This document shows, piece after piece, positions 21,670 to 33,368 of a stretch of DNA of 64,000 nucleotides; the stretch's first letter is position 1; each line of letters begins with the position of its first letter. Origin of the DNA: Sistotremastrum niveocremeum HHB9708 (lineage: Eukaryota; Basidiomycota; Agaricomycetes; Sistotremastrales; Sistotremastraceae); the NCBI GenBank assembly GCA_001630475.1, contig KV419422.1, positions 124,001 through 188,000 of the forward strand, written 5' to 3'. Made by a program: the position numbers and the translations under genes. The notes beneath the pieces are model-generated. The model did not search any database. It was not told where the DNA came from and saw only the letters and a list, made by a program, of their open reading frames with translations.

Positions 21670-23700
21670 ATGCCAGCGAATCCGAATATGAACTTTGATA
21701 TGACTACTCGAAGCCGAACTCGACGTTTATCAACGTTCCTCATAGCAATCATGCTCCCCACTCTCCTCCTTTTCTATCTAGCACTCGCATTCGCATTCTC
21801 TGAATCCACCGAGCCGTCAATATTCTCCATCCCCCTTCCTATTCCAATCCCGTTGAAGAATTCTTTCAAATCCCTTCTCTCATTCTCTAACTCGTCTCAA
21901 TCCTCTTCTCCTCTAAATGAAACTGATGAAGAAAACGAATCAGATACCAGTGAATCCTCGAATGGAAAAGATGGAAGAAGAAGAAAAAGGCTACCACCTA
22001 TATACGTCATCTCACTCCCTCATCGAACGGACAGGAGGAAGAATATGGAACGGCTTCGAAAGGCTCTGAACATCCCTCTGTCCTCTTCGTCCCTATCTTT
22101 CGTCTCTGAATCGGATCCGTCTTCGTTACATGCTCCCCTGCCTTCGCCTTCGCCTTCGCCTTCGCCTTCAATGCCTTCGGAGATATTAGAGTCAAGCCCA
22201 GCGGGTCTTGCGAACAGGGACAATCGCATCTTCTCGCCTTCCAGTCACTCCAGAAAAACGAAAGACTCCAAAGAAGCTCAATCGACAGTCTTAGAGTCAA
22301 AGTCGAACTCAGGCGACTCAGTCATGCGTAGGACACCAAAAGCCAACTTGAAGCACTCTATCCTTCGACGACACAAACGACTACGCAGAGTACGGCGACC
22401 GTCTGTTGAAAGACCGGAAGGACTCAGTCATCTCGAACAGCTCGAACAGATCGAACCGGAAGAACTCTTACCTCGCAACACTCTCTCCGAACCAGATTTA
22501 ACCTCGTTGGACGATCTCGAAATTCCCGACTCATCGACACATCCAATCGGCGAATCGCACCCAGCCAAAAACGAACTCGAACCAGGAGACGGCGATAGTG
22601 ATGACGATGATGATGCTGATGAAGAATGGACGTACATCCCCGCTATCCCCTCTACATCGCCCCAAATCTCAGCAATAATATCCCACGTCCGCGCATATCG
22701 TCTTTGGCTCTCATCTCATAACTCCTCTGCTTCATCGTCCACTCCATCCCCGTCTTCCGCTTCTTCCACCTCTTTCACTTCTGCCTCGTCTACGAGTCGA
22801 ACTGATGAAAACGGACCTGTGGAACTCCCGAATTATAAATACGCAGATACATCGCTCTGGCCATATACTTCTCTTCCACAACTCTCGAACTCAAACTCGA
22901 ACTCGAACTCGAAAGAGCAAGACGAGCCCCTAACATGCGCAGTGAACGATACGATACCCATCTATAAGCCTACGATGAAGCATTATCGAATTCTGTCAAG
23001 GGGGATGATAGCTTGTTGGCTTTCGCATTTGAATACGCTCAATTTCATCGCTCGTCACTTTCATTCCCTTAATCAAACCCACAATCAGACTCGAGTATCA
23101 AGGAGGACGCGAACGAACGCCGCGATTATATTGGAAGACGATGTAGATATGGAATCTGACATTATCGAGATCGTGGAAGAAGTATTGAATAACGTCCCTC
23201 CGGAGTGGGACATTATATTCCTCGGTACGCCCTCCCTCCCCAAATCCACTTCCTCCAACTGTCGCTGACACGAAATCCTCCGAACAGGATACTGCTGGTC
23301 CACCGAATCATCCCACCCCGCAATATACACCTCCCCCAACCCCACAAACAATCTAACTCTCCACCCCTCCTCCCATCCAAAATGCACACACGCATATATC
23401 CTCTCCCCTTCCGGAACGCTCAACCTTCTTCATCTCCTAGGAAAGGAAGAGATGGCGTATTCGAGAGCTTTAGATCAGGCTTATGCATGGTTGGTTGAGG
23501 GGGGGAGGGTGGTGAGTTATTCAGTTGGGAGGAGTGTTGTTGTTCAGCGCAAGGATGATGAGGAAGGTGAGGGAGGAAGTGATGTATGGAGTGGGGGCGG
23601 AGATGGGAGGGGGAGTGGGTGGAGGGAGGAGTTGAGGGATGGGATATTGGCTGGGATGCGCAAGAACAGTGACAGCGGGGTCGTTATGGGCGGGTCATGA
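21670..23700 (+). CDS. glycosyltransferase family 25 protein with long disordered insert
   Basis: Predicted Golgi type II membrane glycosyltransferase (GT25, LPS-type galactosyltransferase fold). Two exons (21670-23224 and 23288-23700) give 655 residues. An N-terminal signal anchor (FLIAIMLPTLLLFYLALAFAF) is followed by a Ser/Thr-rich stem. The first GT25 motif, PPIYVISLPHRTDRR, is at residues 109-123. The second part, GMIACWLSHLNTLNFIARHF at about 445 and the metal-binding-type ILEDDVD at about 490, comes only after some 300 residues of Ser/Pro/Asp-rich sequence, including PSPSPSPSPS and NSNSNSNS tracts. Exon 2 continues GYCWSTESSHPAIYTSPN and ends in a Gly-rich tail. The start at 21670 puts the anchor at the N-terminus; 21589 is also in frame. 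The acceptor sugar is unknown. Confidence 0.8.
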
Positions 23701-23784
23701 GGACATGAGTGGATCAGGGATGGATGTTATACGACGTGTAGGCTTGAGCATATTCTCAATAACAAATCGACCATCTGTCCCTAA

Positions 23785-24594
23785 TCAACATCCCCAATAT
23801 CCAAGAAAAAGAAACGAGAGCATACTGGGTCGATCGTTCTCATCCGCTCTCCATTCCGCTTCTTTCCTCGAAGACGCAACACGACTCTCCAAATGCCTCT
23901 TCACAATCCGTCCTCTCACCTCTTCTTCCCCTCCTTCAACGTCCACAAACCATCGTTCATCCAACATATTCGAAGCTTCTATCCAAGAAGGATGAGAGAG
24001 GGAGACGTAGAGTCCTTCGATGACGATTAGACGGGTTGATGGCGGGATGGGGAGAGTGGATGAATGGGGATCTTTGAGGGAGTGGGAGAATGTGGGTGCG
24101 TAGATCGTTTCGTTTACAATTGAATGGCTCGTCCCGATATCAATCTTTCTTTCGCTGGTACTGGGACTTGGATTGACGTGGTTGGTGGGAGGGGAACGGA
24201 GGTGCTTGATGAAGGCGATGTAAGATGCAGCATCGAACGTCCAATGTGCACCTCGTCTCGCAAACGCAAGTTCTGGATCGTCCATCTTCGCCAGTTCCGA
24301 GCGGGGAAGATGCCATCCATCTAATCCCACCACGATCCCTATCCCTCCCTCCTTCTCATTTGTTATTGAAGGGAGGGGAGGGTGGAGAAGAGCCCATTTC
24401 GCGTTTAGACAAGTGATAATCTGCGCTGCTAACGTTGATTTTCCAGATGCTGGTACGCCTGTTAAGCCGATTAATATTCTTCCTTCTTTCCTACATCATC
24501 GTCAATATCGCATCTAATTTGTAGGGGGAGAGGGTGCGTACTGAGAGAGAAGGGAGACGAGGTAATCTGATAATTCATCGATGGTGCTTTCCAT
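23785..24594 (-). CDS. P-loop kinase, uridine kinase/YFH7-like
   Basis: Member of the PRK/uridine-kinase-like P-loop family that phosphorylates small metabolites; substrate unknown. Exon 1 reads MESTIDELSDYLVSLLSQ. After an intron of about 55 bp comes the Walker A region ILIGLTGVPASGKSTLAAQI, then VVGLDGWHLPRSELAKMDDP, the family's substrate/Asp motif. After that come ARRGAHWTFDAASY, a short variable loop rich in Ser/Pro, LIVIEGLYVSLSHPSW, and the lid-like VKRHLESRVASSRKEAEWR. About 250 residues, normal for the family. It is tail-to-tail with the GT25 gene, only 84 bp separating the stop codons. Confidence 0.8.
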
Positions 24595-26622
24595 CGTATC
24601 TCATCAATCCAATCCACAATCCAATCCACGCGAACGAAATCAGAATCCACACAAATACCAGATCAAATTGAGCGTATGGAAGAACTCAATGGATGGATTG
24701 ACAGATATTGATCTCGGTCTCCTCGGTCGAGTGACAGGTCTGACCAGAGTTGACACTTTGACAGTTCCAACGAGATGACTCGCTGACTCACTTGCGCGCG
24801 CCCTGACTTGTTCCGTCAACGTCGCACCTCTCCTTTTCCACCGTCAAGGCAACCTCCGCAATCGATCGTCCCACCCCAACCGATAGTCACGGTGACGCTT
24901 TCATTTACAGTAATTTCGGTTGATGACAAGTCGCCTAATCCGGGTTGGCGAGTGTCGACACAGTCCGGCAAGAACAAGACCCGGGTGTTCGGCGGGAACG
25001 TTACTCGTTACTCGGGAGAATGGAGTGGCAAATCCCTCTACCGATCATCCCATCCTTCCGGCTCAGCTGCCTATAAATTTGGTGCTCCTCGCCGTGCCTC
25101 CTCGGGCGACTCGGCTTCGCATTCGACGGCTCCGTCAGCACAGGGCAGTGACACCGACAGAGAAGTTGGAAAAGTGGAGGACCTGATATTTCCTTTCTGG
25201 GTATTCCATGCACGTAGAACAGTCACCGTATAGAATTAAAGTTGAAACACTTCCATCTCAATAACAACATTGTATTGTACCAATGCAGCAAGGAAGGCAG
25301 GAGGTGGGAAGAATGGGGAGCGATCGGGAGGGCGTACATCGACCTCTCCTTACGGTACTATGAGAGTAGTTTATCAAGTTTATGTATGGAGGCGGTGTGC
25401 GTCTGATGGAAGATGGACTGGTTTTGGGGAGCATAAGATAGGCTCGCTTCGTTCCTTCCTTGCTGTGCCTTGTTGGTCTCGTCTCGTCTCGAATGCCGTA
25501 TTACAGCGCAGGGTGTACGGGGCGTACGGGGTAGGGAAAGAATAGATGATAAAGTTCTGTTCTACTCTATTGGATCTCTTGGATCGCGTGGAATGCTCGT
25601 CTATTGGCGAGTCTATTGACAAAGTCTATAGCCAAGCCCAACCTCAAGCCTAAACTACCCAAATTCAAGGAAACGGTGCGAAGCGACTTCAAGCGACTCA
25701 ATCTTACAGTGCCTCGCGCTTCGCTTCTCCATCGTTACCCGCGGCCGCTCGCTTATCCCAATGCATTACTTAGATTACTGCGCATAACACGACTCTCCGC
25801 ACGAACCGACTGCTATGGACTAGTCTCGTCCGCCGGTCTACTAGTCCACTAGTCTCTAGTCTACTAATCTAGTATTGGCGCACAGTACTAGCAGACAGGG
25901 TTCTTTCGTCATCACCCCATCCTTTTCTTTTAAGCCTTGCAAGGGTAAGCAAGGCAAGGCAAGGCACCATTCATTCGTCCTCGTCTTCTTAGTCGTCTTC
26001 GTCCTCGGCGTCTTCGGGTTCGATGTCGACTTCTTCCCTTCGAAGGCGCCGCTCATCCGTGGGTCTGTTAGTATGCATATGCTCAGGGCAAGGGACGATA
26101 CCAGGGACAACTCCAAGGCTCGGAGCCCAGGGACGGATGCATATAATTAACAATTAGGATTAAAATTAGGATTGACTATTAACGATTAGGATTAGGAGTA
26201 CGATTAGGATGAATAATTAAGCTACGCGGGTACTATTAACCAAAAGAACAAACAGACCAGACAAGGTAAGGTACATCGAAGTCAAACGAAGCGAACGAAA
26301 CAAAAGTAAGGTACAATGAAGCCAAAGGGAAGCGAAAGAATTAAAAATTAGGAAGGGAGAGAAGGGAAGGATTAAAAGTACATATTTACTACTACTGCTT
26401 CTGAGACGATGCTTAGACTTGGGCGTTTCCGTGACTTGACGAGACTATTAGCTTATTACTTCTCGTGATTCTCTGTGATCTGTGATCTGTGATTCTTGTT
26501 ATTACCGTGGCGATTATCCCATCATTTCGAGTCTTCTTGATGGACTGCGTAGAAGTCCTAATATTTCTTCGTCTTCCCAACTCTGCGAGTCGAGAGTTGA
26601 GGGTTGAGAGTGAGAGTTGATC
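24595..26622. other. 2 kb gene-free interval with simple repeats
   Basis: Includes the kinase promoter side and, towards 26600, the likely 3' region of the zinc-finger gene. Simple-sequence patches: CTAGTC-type repeats at 25815-25875, AAGGCAAGGCAAGGCA near 25950, and five ATTAGGAT units at 26150-26210. Open frames at 24808-25233 and 25604-25852 lack recognisable features and were not called. Confidence 0.45.
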
Positions 26623-28083
26623 TCAGGCCCTCGAAACCAACTGCATCGCCAAATCCAACTTCCCACTCCTCACCCCTCCCAGTCCTCCCCCAACACCACC
26701 TCCATCCCCAACCAAGCTCTGAATACCAGCAATAGGAGGACCAGGACTCGCATCAACTTCGCTTCCAAACACCCCATAAGAGCTCGCCCCAGGTCCAGAT
26801 CCAGATCCACTAGACGGTCCGGGTCCAGCATGTGCTAACAACGTGCCGCCCCCTAGACTTAGACCTAATCCGAGAGTGAGTCCCCCAATTCCCGGACCCC
26901 ATTCTCCGAGTCCGAGTCCGAGTCCGCGGGAGGGTGTAGGATGGATCGGAAGGGTCTGAGAGCTCGTGTTGGAGGTGGAGGTGGAGGTGGAGAGGGAGAG
27001 GGGTATGGAAGGTGCATATTGATACATAGTCGAACCCAACGATCCACTGGCAGAACTTGCCACCGAAGAAGAATTGGAAGAAGAACCCGAGCCTGAATGC
27101 TGTACACCGTGACCCACAGAAACACTCCCCAAAAGCATCCTCCCTTTCCGCGCAGCACCCGCCACATATCTCTTTGCAGCCATGACAGTTTTAAGATCTG
27201 TTATTTGGAAATTGGATAGGGAGGGGGGGATCCAGTGTGAGGGGGTGGGGGGTCTGCGGATTCTTTTGGGGGGTGCGGTTGGGTTCGCCGTTCCATTATC
27301 TCTGTTATTTCCATTATTCCCTTGAGGGCGGGGGTTGGAAGGAGGGCGGGGGTGACTGTTATGGGATTGGGAGGGGTGAGTGGCGTTGTGGTGATGAGGG
27401 TGGTGGTGGTGGGTGTGTGAGGAGATGGATGAGATTGTCGAGTGTGAATCTTCAGAAATATGCGATTCATTAGATGAAGTCGACGACGCAGGACTCGTCC
27501 GCCCTCCCCCCTCTTCGCCTTGGTACGTATACGTATACTCAGCCACCATCGTCTCCTCGGCCTGCATAACTTCGCGGGGAGGCGCAGGAGGAGGAGGAGG
27601 AGGAGGGGCAGCTGAGGGTGGAATACGTAAATGGGGAGGGAGGGTTGGACAACGTTTCGCGTGTCTGTTGCGGTTTGATGCGACGGAGAAACGACGGTTG
27701 CAGTGTTCGCATGTAAATGCTTTTACACCTGTATGCACTAGGACGTGCTACCACCACCAAAGTCGTCAGAAATTAAGTTGAGTGGATTTGGGAGGGGAGG
27801 GGGGGAGGGGTACCTTTCGTAATGTGGATGGACGATCGAATGATTTGTGACACATTAGACACCCGTAGTTTCGTGCTTTTTTACGAGATGTCTGTGGGGC
27901 GTCATTATGATTTCCGTTGGTGGTGTCAGTACCAGTGGATGTGAAAGGCTGGGGAGTGGATGGGGACGAGAAAAGATGAGGACTTGGAGAAGAATGTGGG
28001 ATGTAGGAAACAGTACTGTTCGCAGCGAACGAATACTGGGAATTATAAAGATGAAAAGCAGGGACGATGTTGATCCTTGCCAT
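26623..28083 (-). CDS. C2H2 zinc-finger transcription factor
   Basis: Predicted nuclear DNA-binding regulator of 464 residues from two exons (27814-28083 and 26623-27747). The N-terminus MARINIVPAFHLYNSQYSF leads to a Ser/Pro/Thr-rich segment and a basic patch SRKKARNY. Two adjacent C2H2 fingers follow at about residues 76-125: CLMCHKSFDRPSTLRKHVLVH and, after TGVKAFT, CEHCNRRFSVASNRNRHAKRC (a C2HC-type ending). The intron falls inside finger 1, between LRK and HVLVH. The long C-terminus is low-complexity: a PPPPPPPAPP run, a His-rich stretch (HTHHHHPHHHN) and Gly/Ser-rich tracts. Target genes are unknown. Confidence 0.85.
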
Positions 28084-28718
28084 CCCAGCCCGCGTTCAGT
28101 CCCGCTTCAGTCCAGTCCAGGACCAACTTCAGCGTCAGCGAGGGGCGGATGGGCGGAAGCAAATGGTGGTCAAGTATAAGTAGGAACAAACACGAACACG
28201 CCGCTCAGGCTCTCGTGCTAGTGCAAGTGTGGTAGCACACCGGACACGATCTCCGAATCCCGTACTCCGGGGATCAGGGATCAGGGATCTTCTGCCTTCT
28301 GCCCGGATATGGGAAGATGCACATGGCCTCAACGCACCTGTCCATCTCGCCCGATTTGGACAGCTCATTTCTCGATATGGAATCCCAGTGCCGAGATGCG
28401 CGGGTCCGAAAATCGAGAATACAGATCGTTGTCATGCGTTCCCGTCAATCAATTTATTGATATTAATAATGAGGTTCTATTGAGTTTGGTGTTTCAGGTT
28501 TTGAGCGTCTGGAATGTTCGTTGGAATTTTGGTTTTGGTGAGGGTTTTGTTGGAGGTTGGGTGTGTATTCCGTGCGATGTGATTGGCTCGCTTGGATAGA
28601 AAGAAAGCCGGTATGTCCGTGTCCGCGTCCGTTCCCGTTCGACGCCACGCCTTCGCCGTTCTTAGTCATCCGTCATCAGGATCATCTCGTCTCCTCCTCC
28701 CTCCGACGAAAGAGAAAG
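28084..28718. promoter_or_regulatory. divergent promoter region, zinc-finger gene and ISA1
   Basis: About 635 bp separate the start codons of the minus-strand zinc-finger gene and plus-strand ISA1, so both promoters must lie here. An ATTTATTGATATTAATAATG AT-rich patch near 28450-28470 is the only obvious landmark. No gene is seen. Confidence 0.4.
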
Positions 28719-29434
28719 ATGTCAACTCGTCTCATCCATCGAATACGACCCAATGCTCATGTCTTCCACCATCGCCCGCTCCCCTCATCATCATCATCAT
28801 CATCTTCAATGTTCATGTTCATGTCAACGCACCCCGCCCTGCCCAATTCACCGCCTGTAGTCATCCCCGACCACTCTTTCACCCCATCCTCTTCCAATGC
28901 GAAACCCTCTCCATCATCGCCTACACAATCCGCAGGTCCCCCACCCAAAGCTCCCGAACCGCACCGTGCACGTCCAACAATCCGCTCCACAAAAGCAGCT
29001 CTCTCACTCGTACGTCCCCTCCCTTCACTCCCCTCCCCTCCCCCTCCAACTCACTCATGAAACAATAACAATAGACCCCATCGGCTGTATCGAGATTGAA
29101 ATCCCTCCTCAAATCCCCAACCCCCCAACTCATCCGCATAGGCGTAAAGAACAAAGGCTGTGCAGGAATGTCCTACCACCTCGAATACGTCGACAAGCCC
29201 GCTCGATTCGACGAAATAGTCGAACAAGACGGAGTGAAAGTTCTTATTGACTCGAAGGCTCTTTTCTCGATTATTGGGAGTGAGATGGATTGGAAGGTCG
29301 ATAGATTGAGGTACGTCTTTTGTTTTGGTTGTGGTGCGTGGAGGAGACTTATGGGATGTAGTTCGAAATTCGCTTTCAAGAATCCGAATATTAAAGATGC
29401 TTGTGGTTGCGGAGAGTCATTCACTACATCATGA
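28719..29434 (+). CDS. ISA1: mitochondrial iron-sulfur assembly protein ISA1
   Basis: A-type Fe-S carrier of the mitochondrial matrix, needed with Isa2 for maturation of 4Fe-4S proteins such as aconitase and lipoate synthase. Three exons (28719-29009, 29075-29310, 29362-29434) give 199 residues. The N-terminus MSTRLIHRIRPNAHVFHHR is Arg/Ser-rich like a matrix presequence and is followed by a disordered Pro/Ser stretch. The HesB/IscA domain begins SRLKSLLKSPTPQLIRIGVK and holds all three cluster-binding cysteines: NKGCAGMSY and the C-terminal ACGCGESF. An upstream in-frame ATG at 28557 was set aside because the later start gives a presequence. Tail-to-tail with VID30. Confidence 0.92.
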
Positions 29435-29676
29435 TAATCCTCGGGTCATCACTATCTATCCTCCTATTTATTCCACCCTCACCCCTCCTTCGTTCCGCCT
29501 ACATCTTACACTTTCCACTGTATCCCTAGACACTTCCTAAGATCTTACAGTACTCACGTTGAATCTCATTCTCATTCTCATTCATTCTACAATTACAATT
29601 CATCACATCCTACATGCGCAAAAATAAGTACGATCGTCATCATTCTCAGTACCGGTGGTCCTCAGGCCACAGTGAC

Positions 29677-32600
29677 TCAATCTTCCAAAAACTCTCGTCG
29701 AGTATCAGCAAAAGCAGCAGCTCCAACTCCATAACATCCCAAAACCGTAACAGCAGCCACACTCTGACAATACATCTTCTCCAACGCCGGCGTAGTCGGC
29801 AACCCCATCGATTCTACACCCCAAATCAATCACCACAAATCATCAGCTCCCCCCCTTATCTCACAAAAAAAAAGTGAAAGACATACCAAGAATAGCCCGA
29901 TTCAACTCCCCCGCAAGCTCATTCCTAGCCCCCTGTCCCGCAAGACTACCCACTTCTTCCCTCTCCGCACGTAGAGGATCTACGAAAGCGATGAGTGATG
30001 AGGCGCGTTTGATGGAGGTTTGGATTGAGGAGCGGCGGTCGTCTTTGTATGTTGTTGAGAGGAGTTGGCCGTATGAGCGGGCGAGGAGGAAGAGGGATTG
30101 GTAGGAAGGGGTTTCTGTGTGCGATTGCGGCTGTGATTGCAGTTGAGGTTGGGGTTGAGGTTGAGAGGGTGGATGGGAGAGGCGAGATGAAGAGGCGAGT
30201 GAGGGATCGATGGATGATGTCGATGTAGTAGGGTCCGGAACGGGTGTCGATGATGAAGGAGGCGGGAACGTCGACGACGAAGCGAAGAATGCAGAGTCCG
30301 GCGCCGAGTGTCCATGGCCATTCGTAGCATGGTGAGATGAGGACTGGACATCCCCATCAACTTCCATATCCATATCAAACACGCCACCCGACACCCCTCC
30401 AGTGCCATTCGAAGTTGAGGCCATAGGGGAGATAGGGGGACCCAAAGTCGGGAACGCAGATCCAGGAGCCCCAGAAGAAGACGGCGCCAGTGGTGGAGGC
30501 ATCGAAGGCAAAACAACACTCTCAACCTCCGCCTCACTCTCCCCACCCCCACCCGCACCCGCACCCGCACCTTGTTTCCCAGAAGCCTCCACCTCTTTCC
30601 TATACGCCTCCGCAACATCCAAAATCATCTCCACAAACTTCCTACACTTCAACTTAAAAAGCATAATCCCATCCTGGACTTCCAACACCTCCGGATATTT
30701 AGAACTTGTTTCAGAGATGGCGGTGTCGATATCTCCTGAGAGGACGGCGCGGACTATGTTTTGGCGGGATGCAACTGCTAGATCTTCTTTATCTTCTTCT
30801 TCTTCCTCTTCCTCTTCCTCCGCCGCTTGGACATTTGTAGTGGGATGGTGAGAGGATGGGTCTGCGCCTAACTCCTGAGGAGCAGGATCCAGATCCATAG
30901 ATTGTTCTTGTTCTTCATTAGACGAAGAAGACCTTGATGTCGAAGTGATCTTCCCCCTCTCCTTCGTCAACTTCAACTGACTCTCCGGATGACTCCTAAA
31001 CGCCCTCGCAGTCCCCGAATACCCATGATGAACCAAATAAGCATATATCAACTCATTCATCCTCTTCAAAGTCTTCCTCGGAGGCTCATTCGCCTTATTC
31101 TCCCTCATCGAGCCAGGCTCGAGAGAAGGGAGTTTAGCTCCGGGGGGAAGTTGGAAGTGATCGTCCACTACGTCGATGGGGGTGCTTTGGATGGCTCGCC
31201 AGACGCGGGTACGTTCTTGTTGGACGTAGGCGTTGATGTCGAATTTGAAGGGTTCTTGGCCGAAGTTGGCGCGGATGGATTCACCCTGCGATCGAAGACC
31301 CACTGAGGGGAAGATTTCGGCCTTGGCACCGACGTCGTTGAACACGGAGTCTGAGATATTTCGTCAATATCAACATGTCAAGGGTGGAATAATAGACTTA
31401 CTAATGAACACGCCACCCTTTGTGTAGAACGCTCGATGCGTCGTAAAATCGATCCCGCATCCAATCACATCGCCCGCTGTGAACATATCAATTTCGGCCG
31501 ACTGTCAAGATACTGTATGGCTCACTGGTGAATTTCTTCCCGAACGGCAATTCACTCCCCCCTGTGAACACTTGACCATCGTCCCCGTGATAGCCCCATG
31601 ACTGACTCTCCCATCCCGGGAGTCTCGTCAGTCTCACATCCCGCGCACTAAATCTATAACGAAAGAAAGAGATAAGCCCAACGGCACGATCAGCCAGAAA
31701 TACAAAAATGGCTAACCCGATGCTGATGTATCTGTTTCAGGATAAGATCAGAGTCACGTGAGAATTGGGAGAATTCAGGGAACTTGGGAGATAGACTGAC
31801 CCTTTAGTCCCTTTGTCGAGGATCAGAACTTCGTAATAATATATACCACAAGCTGGCGGGATGGATACATTCGTTCGCGCGGCCGCAGCACTTTCTTTGC
31901 CTTCTAGACCTGCACATTTCATTTCGATACGGCCGAAGATCAAAGATCACAAGGGGGACATACCTTGAAAGAATAACTCTCGGCCGCCTGGTCCAATAGT
32001 CAACGCGGTATTCCTATCGTTCTCGCTCCATCTAGTAGGCAGTCGTAGATACGTAGGAGCGTTGGGTAGACGAGGCACAGAAGGTGATTCTCGGCCATCA
32101 ACACTGACATCTGTATCGTCGTCATCGCTATCTATATTCAACGGGCCTCTCTTCCGCTGAGACCCTATTGAGGGATTAGAAAGTGACTCGGACGTAGATC
32201 CGTCGAAGCGATATCGGTTAGGGGGGAGTGTAGGCGGCAGCTCGGAATGTAAGAGATGTCGTAAGGCTGAGTTATCCAGGTATGAAGGACGAGGAAATGA
32301 TGTTTGGAGGGCTGGGGATGAGACGTGTGGAGCTGGACTGGGAGCGTTGGAGGAGGCCGCTCGAGTGAGTGCGCTCCAGGGTATAATGCGATTTGGTCCT
32401 GAAGGTCCAGAGGATGATACGGGTGAACGAGGTTGCGTTCTCGTACTAGGAGCATTAAATCCAGGAATGATGATACTGTGCTGGTTCGCACTCTGACTGT
32501 TCGATGATGCCGCACCCACAGGGACAGCACTGGAAGCGCCAGAATTGGCTCTGATGACACGAGGAGTGAAATTGACTGTACTCCCATTATGTGCAGATGA

Positions 32601-33011
32601 TCCTCTACTAGACGCTTCGTCTCTCGATGAAACTAGAGAGCTGAGCGAAGATAACATGGCTGTGTTCCCCGACCTTGAAGAAGATGCTGATATGATGGTG
32701 GGTCGCTGAAGACCCGTTCTGTTGAGTCGAGGACTGGGAGACGCTGGAGTCGTTGGAGAAGGCGGTCCTCTGCCCAGAATTTCATCCAACTGCGCTGCTC
32801 GCTCTCGATTGGATAACGACATCCTTCGACTCGCTTGCGACTGCTGTTGTCGCTGTTGCGGGGAATGTGCCTGACTTGGACTCGGGAAATGTCCTGCCTC
32901 GAGTGGCGGGAGAATATATTGTGAGAAGTCGGAGAGTGTACCAGTTGGAGAGTCTGGGAGACCAAGGAAGGAGAGATTGTTCGAGTTATTCGGCGGCTGG
33001 TCGGACGCCAT
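29677..33011 (-). CDS. VID30: GID/CTLH ubiquitin ligase subunit VID30 (RanBPM-like)
   Basis: Scaffold of the GID/CTLH E3 ligase, which in yeast degrades gluconeogenic enzymes on glucose return. It begins MASDQPPNNSNNLSFLGLPD at 33011 with a Ser/Pro-rich N-terminus of about 300 residues. The SPRY domain spans several small exons (GIYYYEVLILDKGTKG, SARDVRLTRLPGWESQSWGY, GDVIGCGIDFTTHRAFYTKG, IFPSVGLRS). LisH follows (MNELIYAYLVHHGYSGTARA). Next is an acidic linker, then CTLH (NIVRAVLSGDIDTAISETSS, LFKLKCRKFVEMI). The CRA domain is split by a long disordered insert; the last exon ends GVGAAAFADTRREFLED, stop at 29677-29679. Domain order SPRY-LisH-CTLH-CRA is diagnostic. Confidence 0.9.
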
Positions 33012-33368
33012 AACTGTGCGAGCGACGCCTGGGGAATGCTAAGCGCACAAGGAATAGCTTCGTCACTGCGGCAGTCACATCACACGCCACGACTTTCGAC
33101 CGAAATGCTCCCCTTCGACTGAATTCACTCAAGATTCACTCGAGAAGTTTGGGTTGTCCTTATCATGTTTTTTTGTAATTTAGATTCTCGGATATCCGAC
33201 ACCAGGTCATTTTCTACATGAAAGAACGTGAGGGCTAATCAAGTAGCCAAAGGGCACTAACGCCGCCTACTAAAGTGGTAAATATGGACGAATAGTAAAT
33301 GGCTGAGAAAGAACAAAAGCAATCAATGAAGAAAATCAGGTTGCAACGATCTGAATAGAGAACATGGT
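33012..33368. other. intergenic: VID30 promoter and neighbour 3' region
   Basis: Holds the upstream region of VID30 (start at 33011) and the 3' end of the next gene downstream, whose stop is at 33369. Wait-free reading finds no open frame or RNA signature. A TTTTTTTGTAATTTAG AT-rich patch lies near 33170. Confidence 0.35.

Noticed and set aside
24808-25233. 141-codon plus-strand frame
   Set aside because: Low-complexity Ser/Arg/Pro composition, overlapping alternative frames and no recognisable motif or splice partner.
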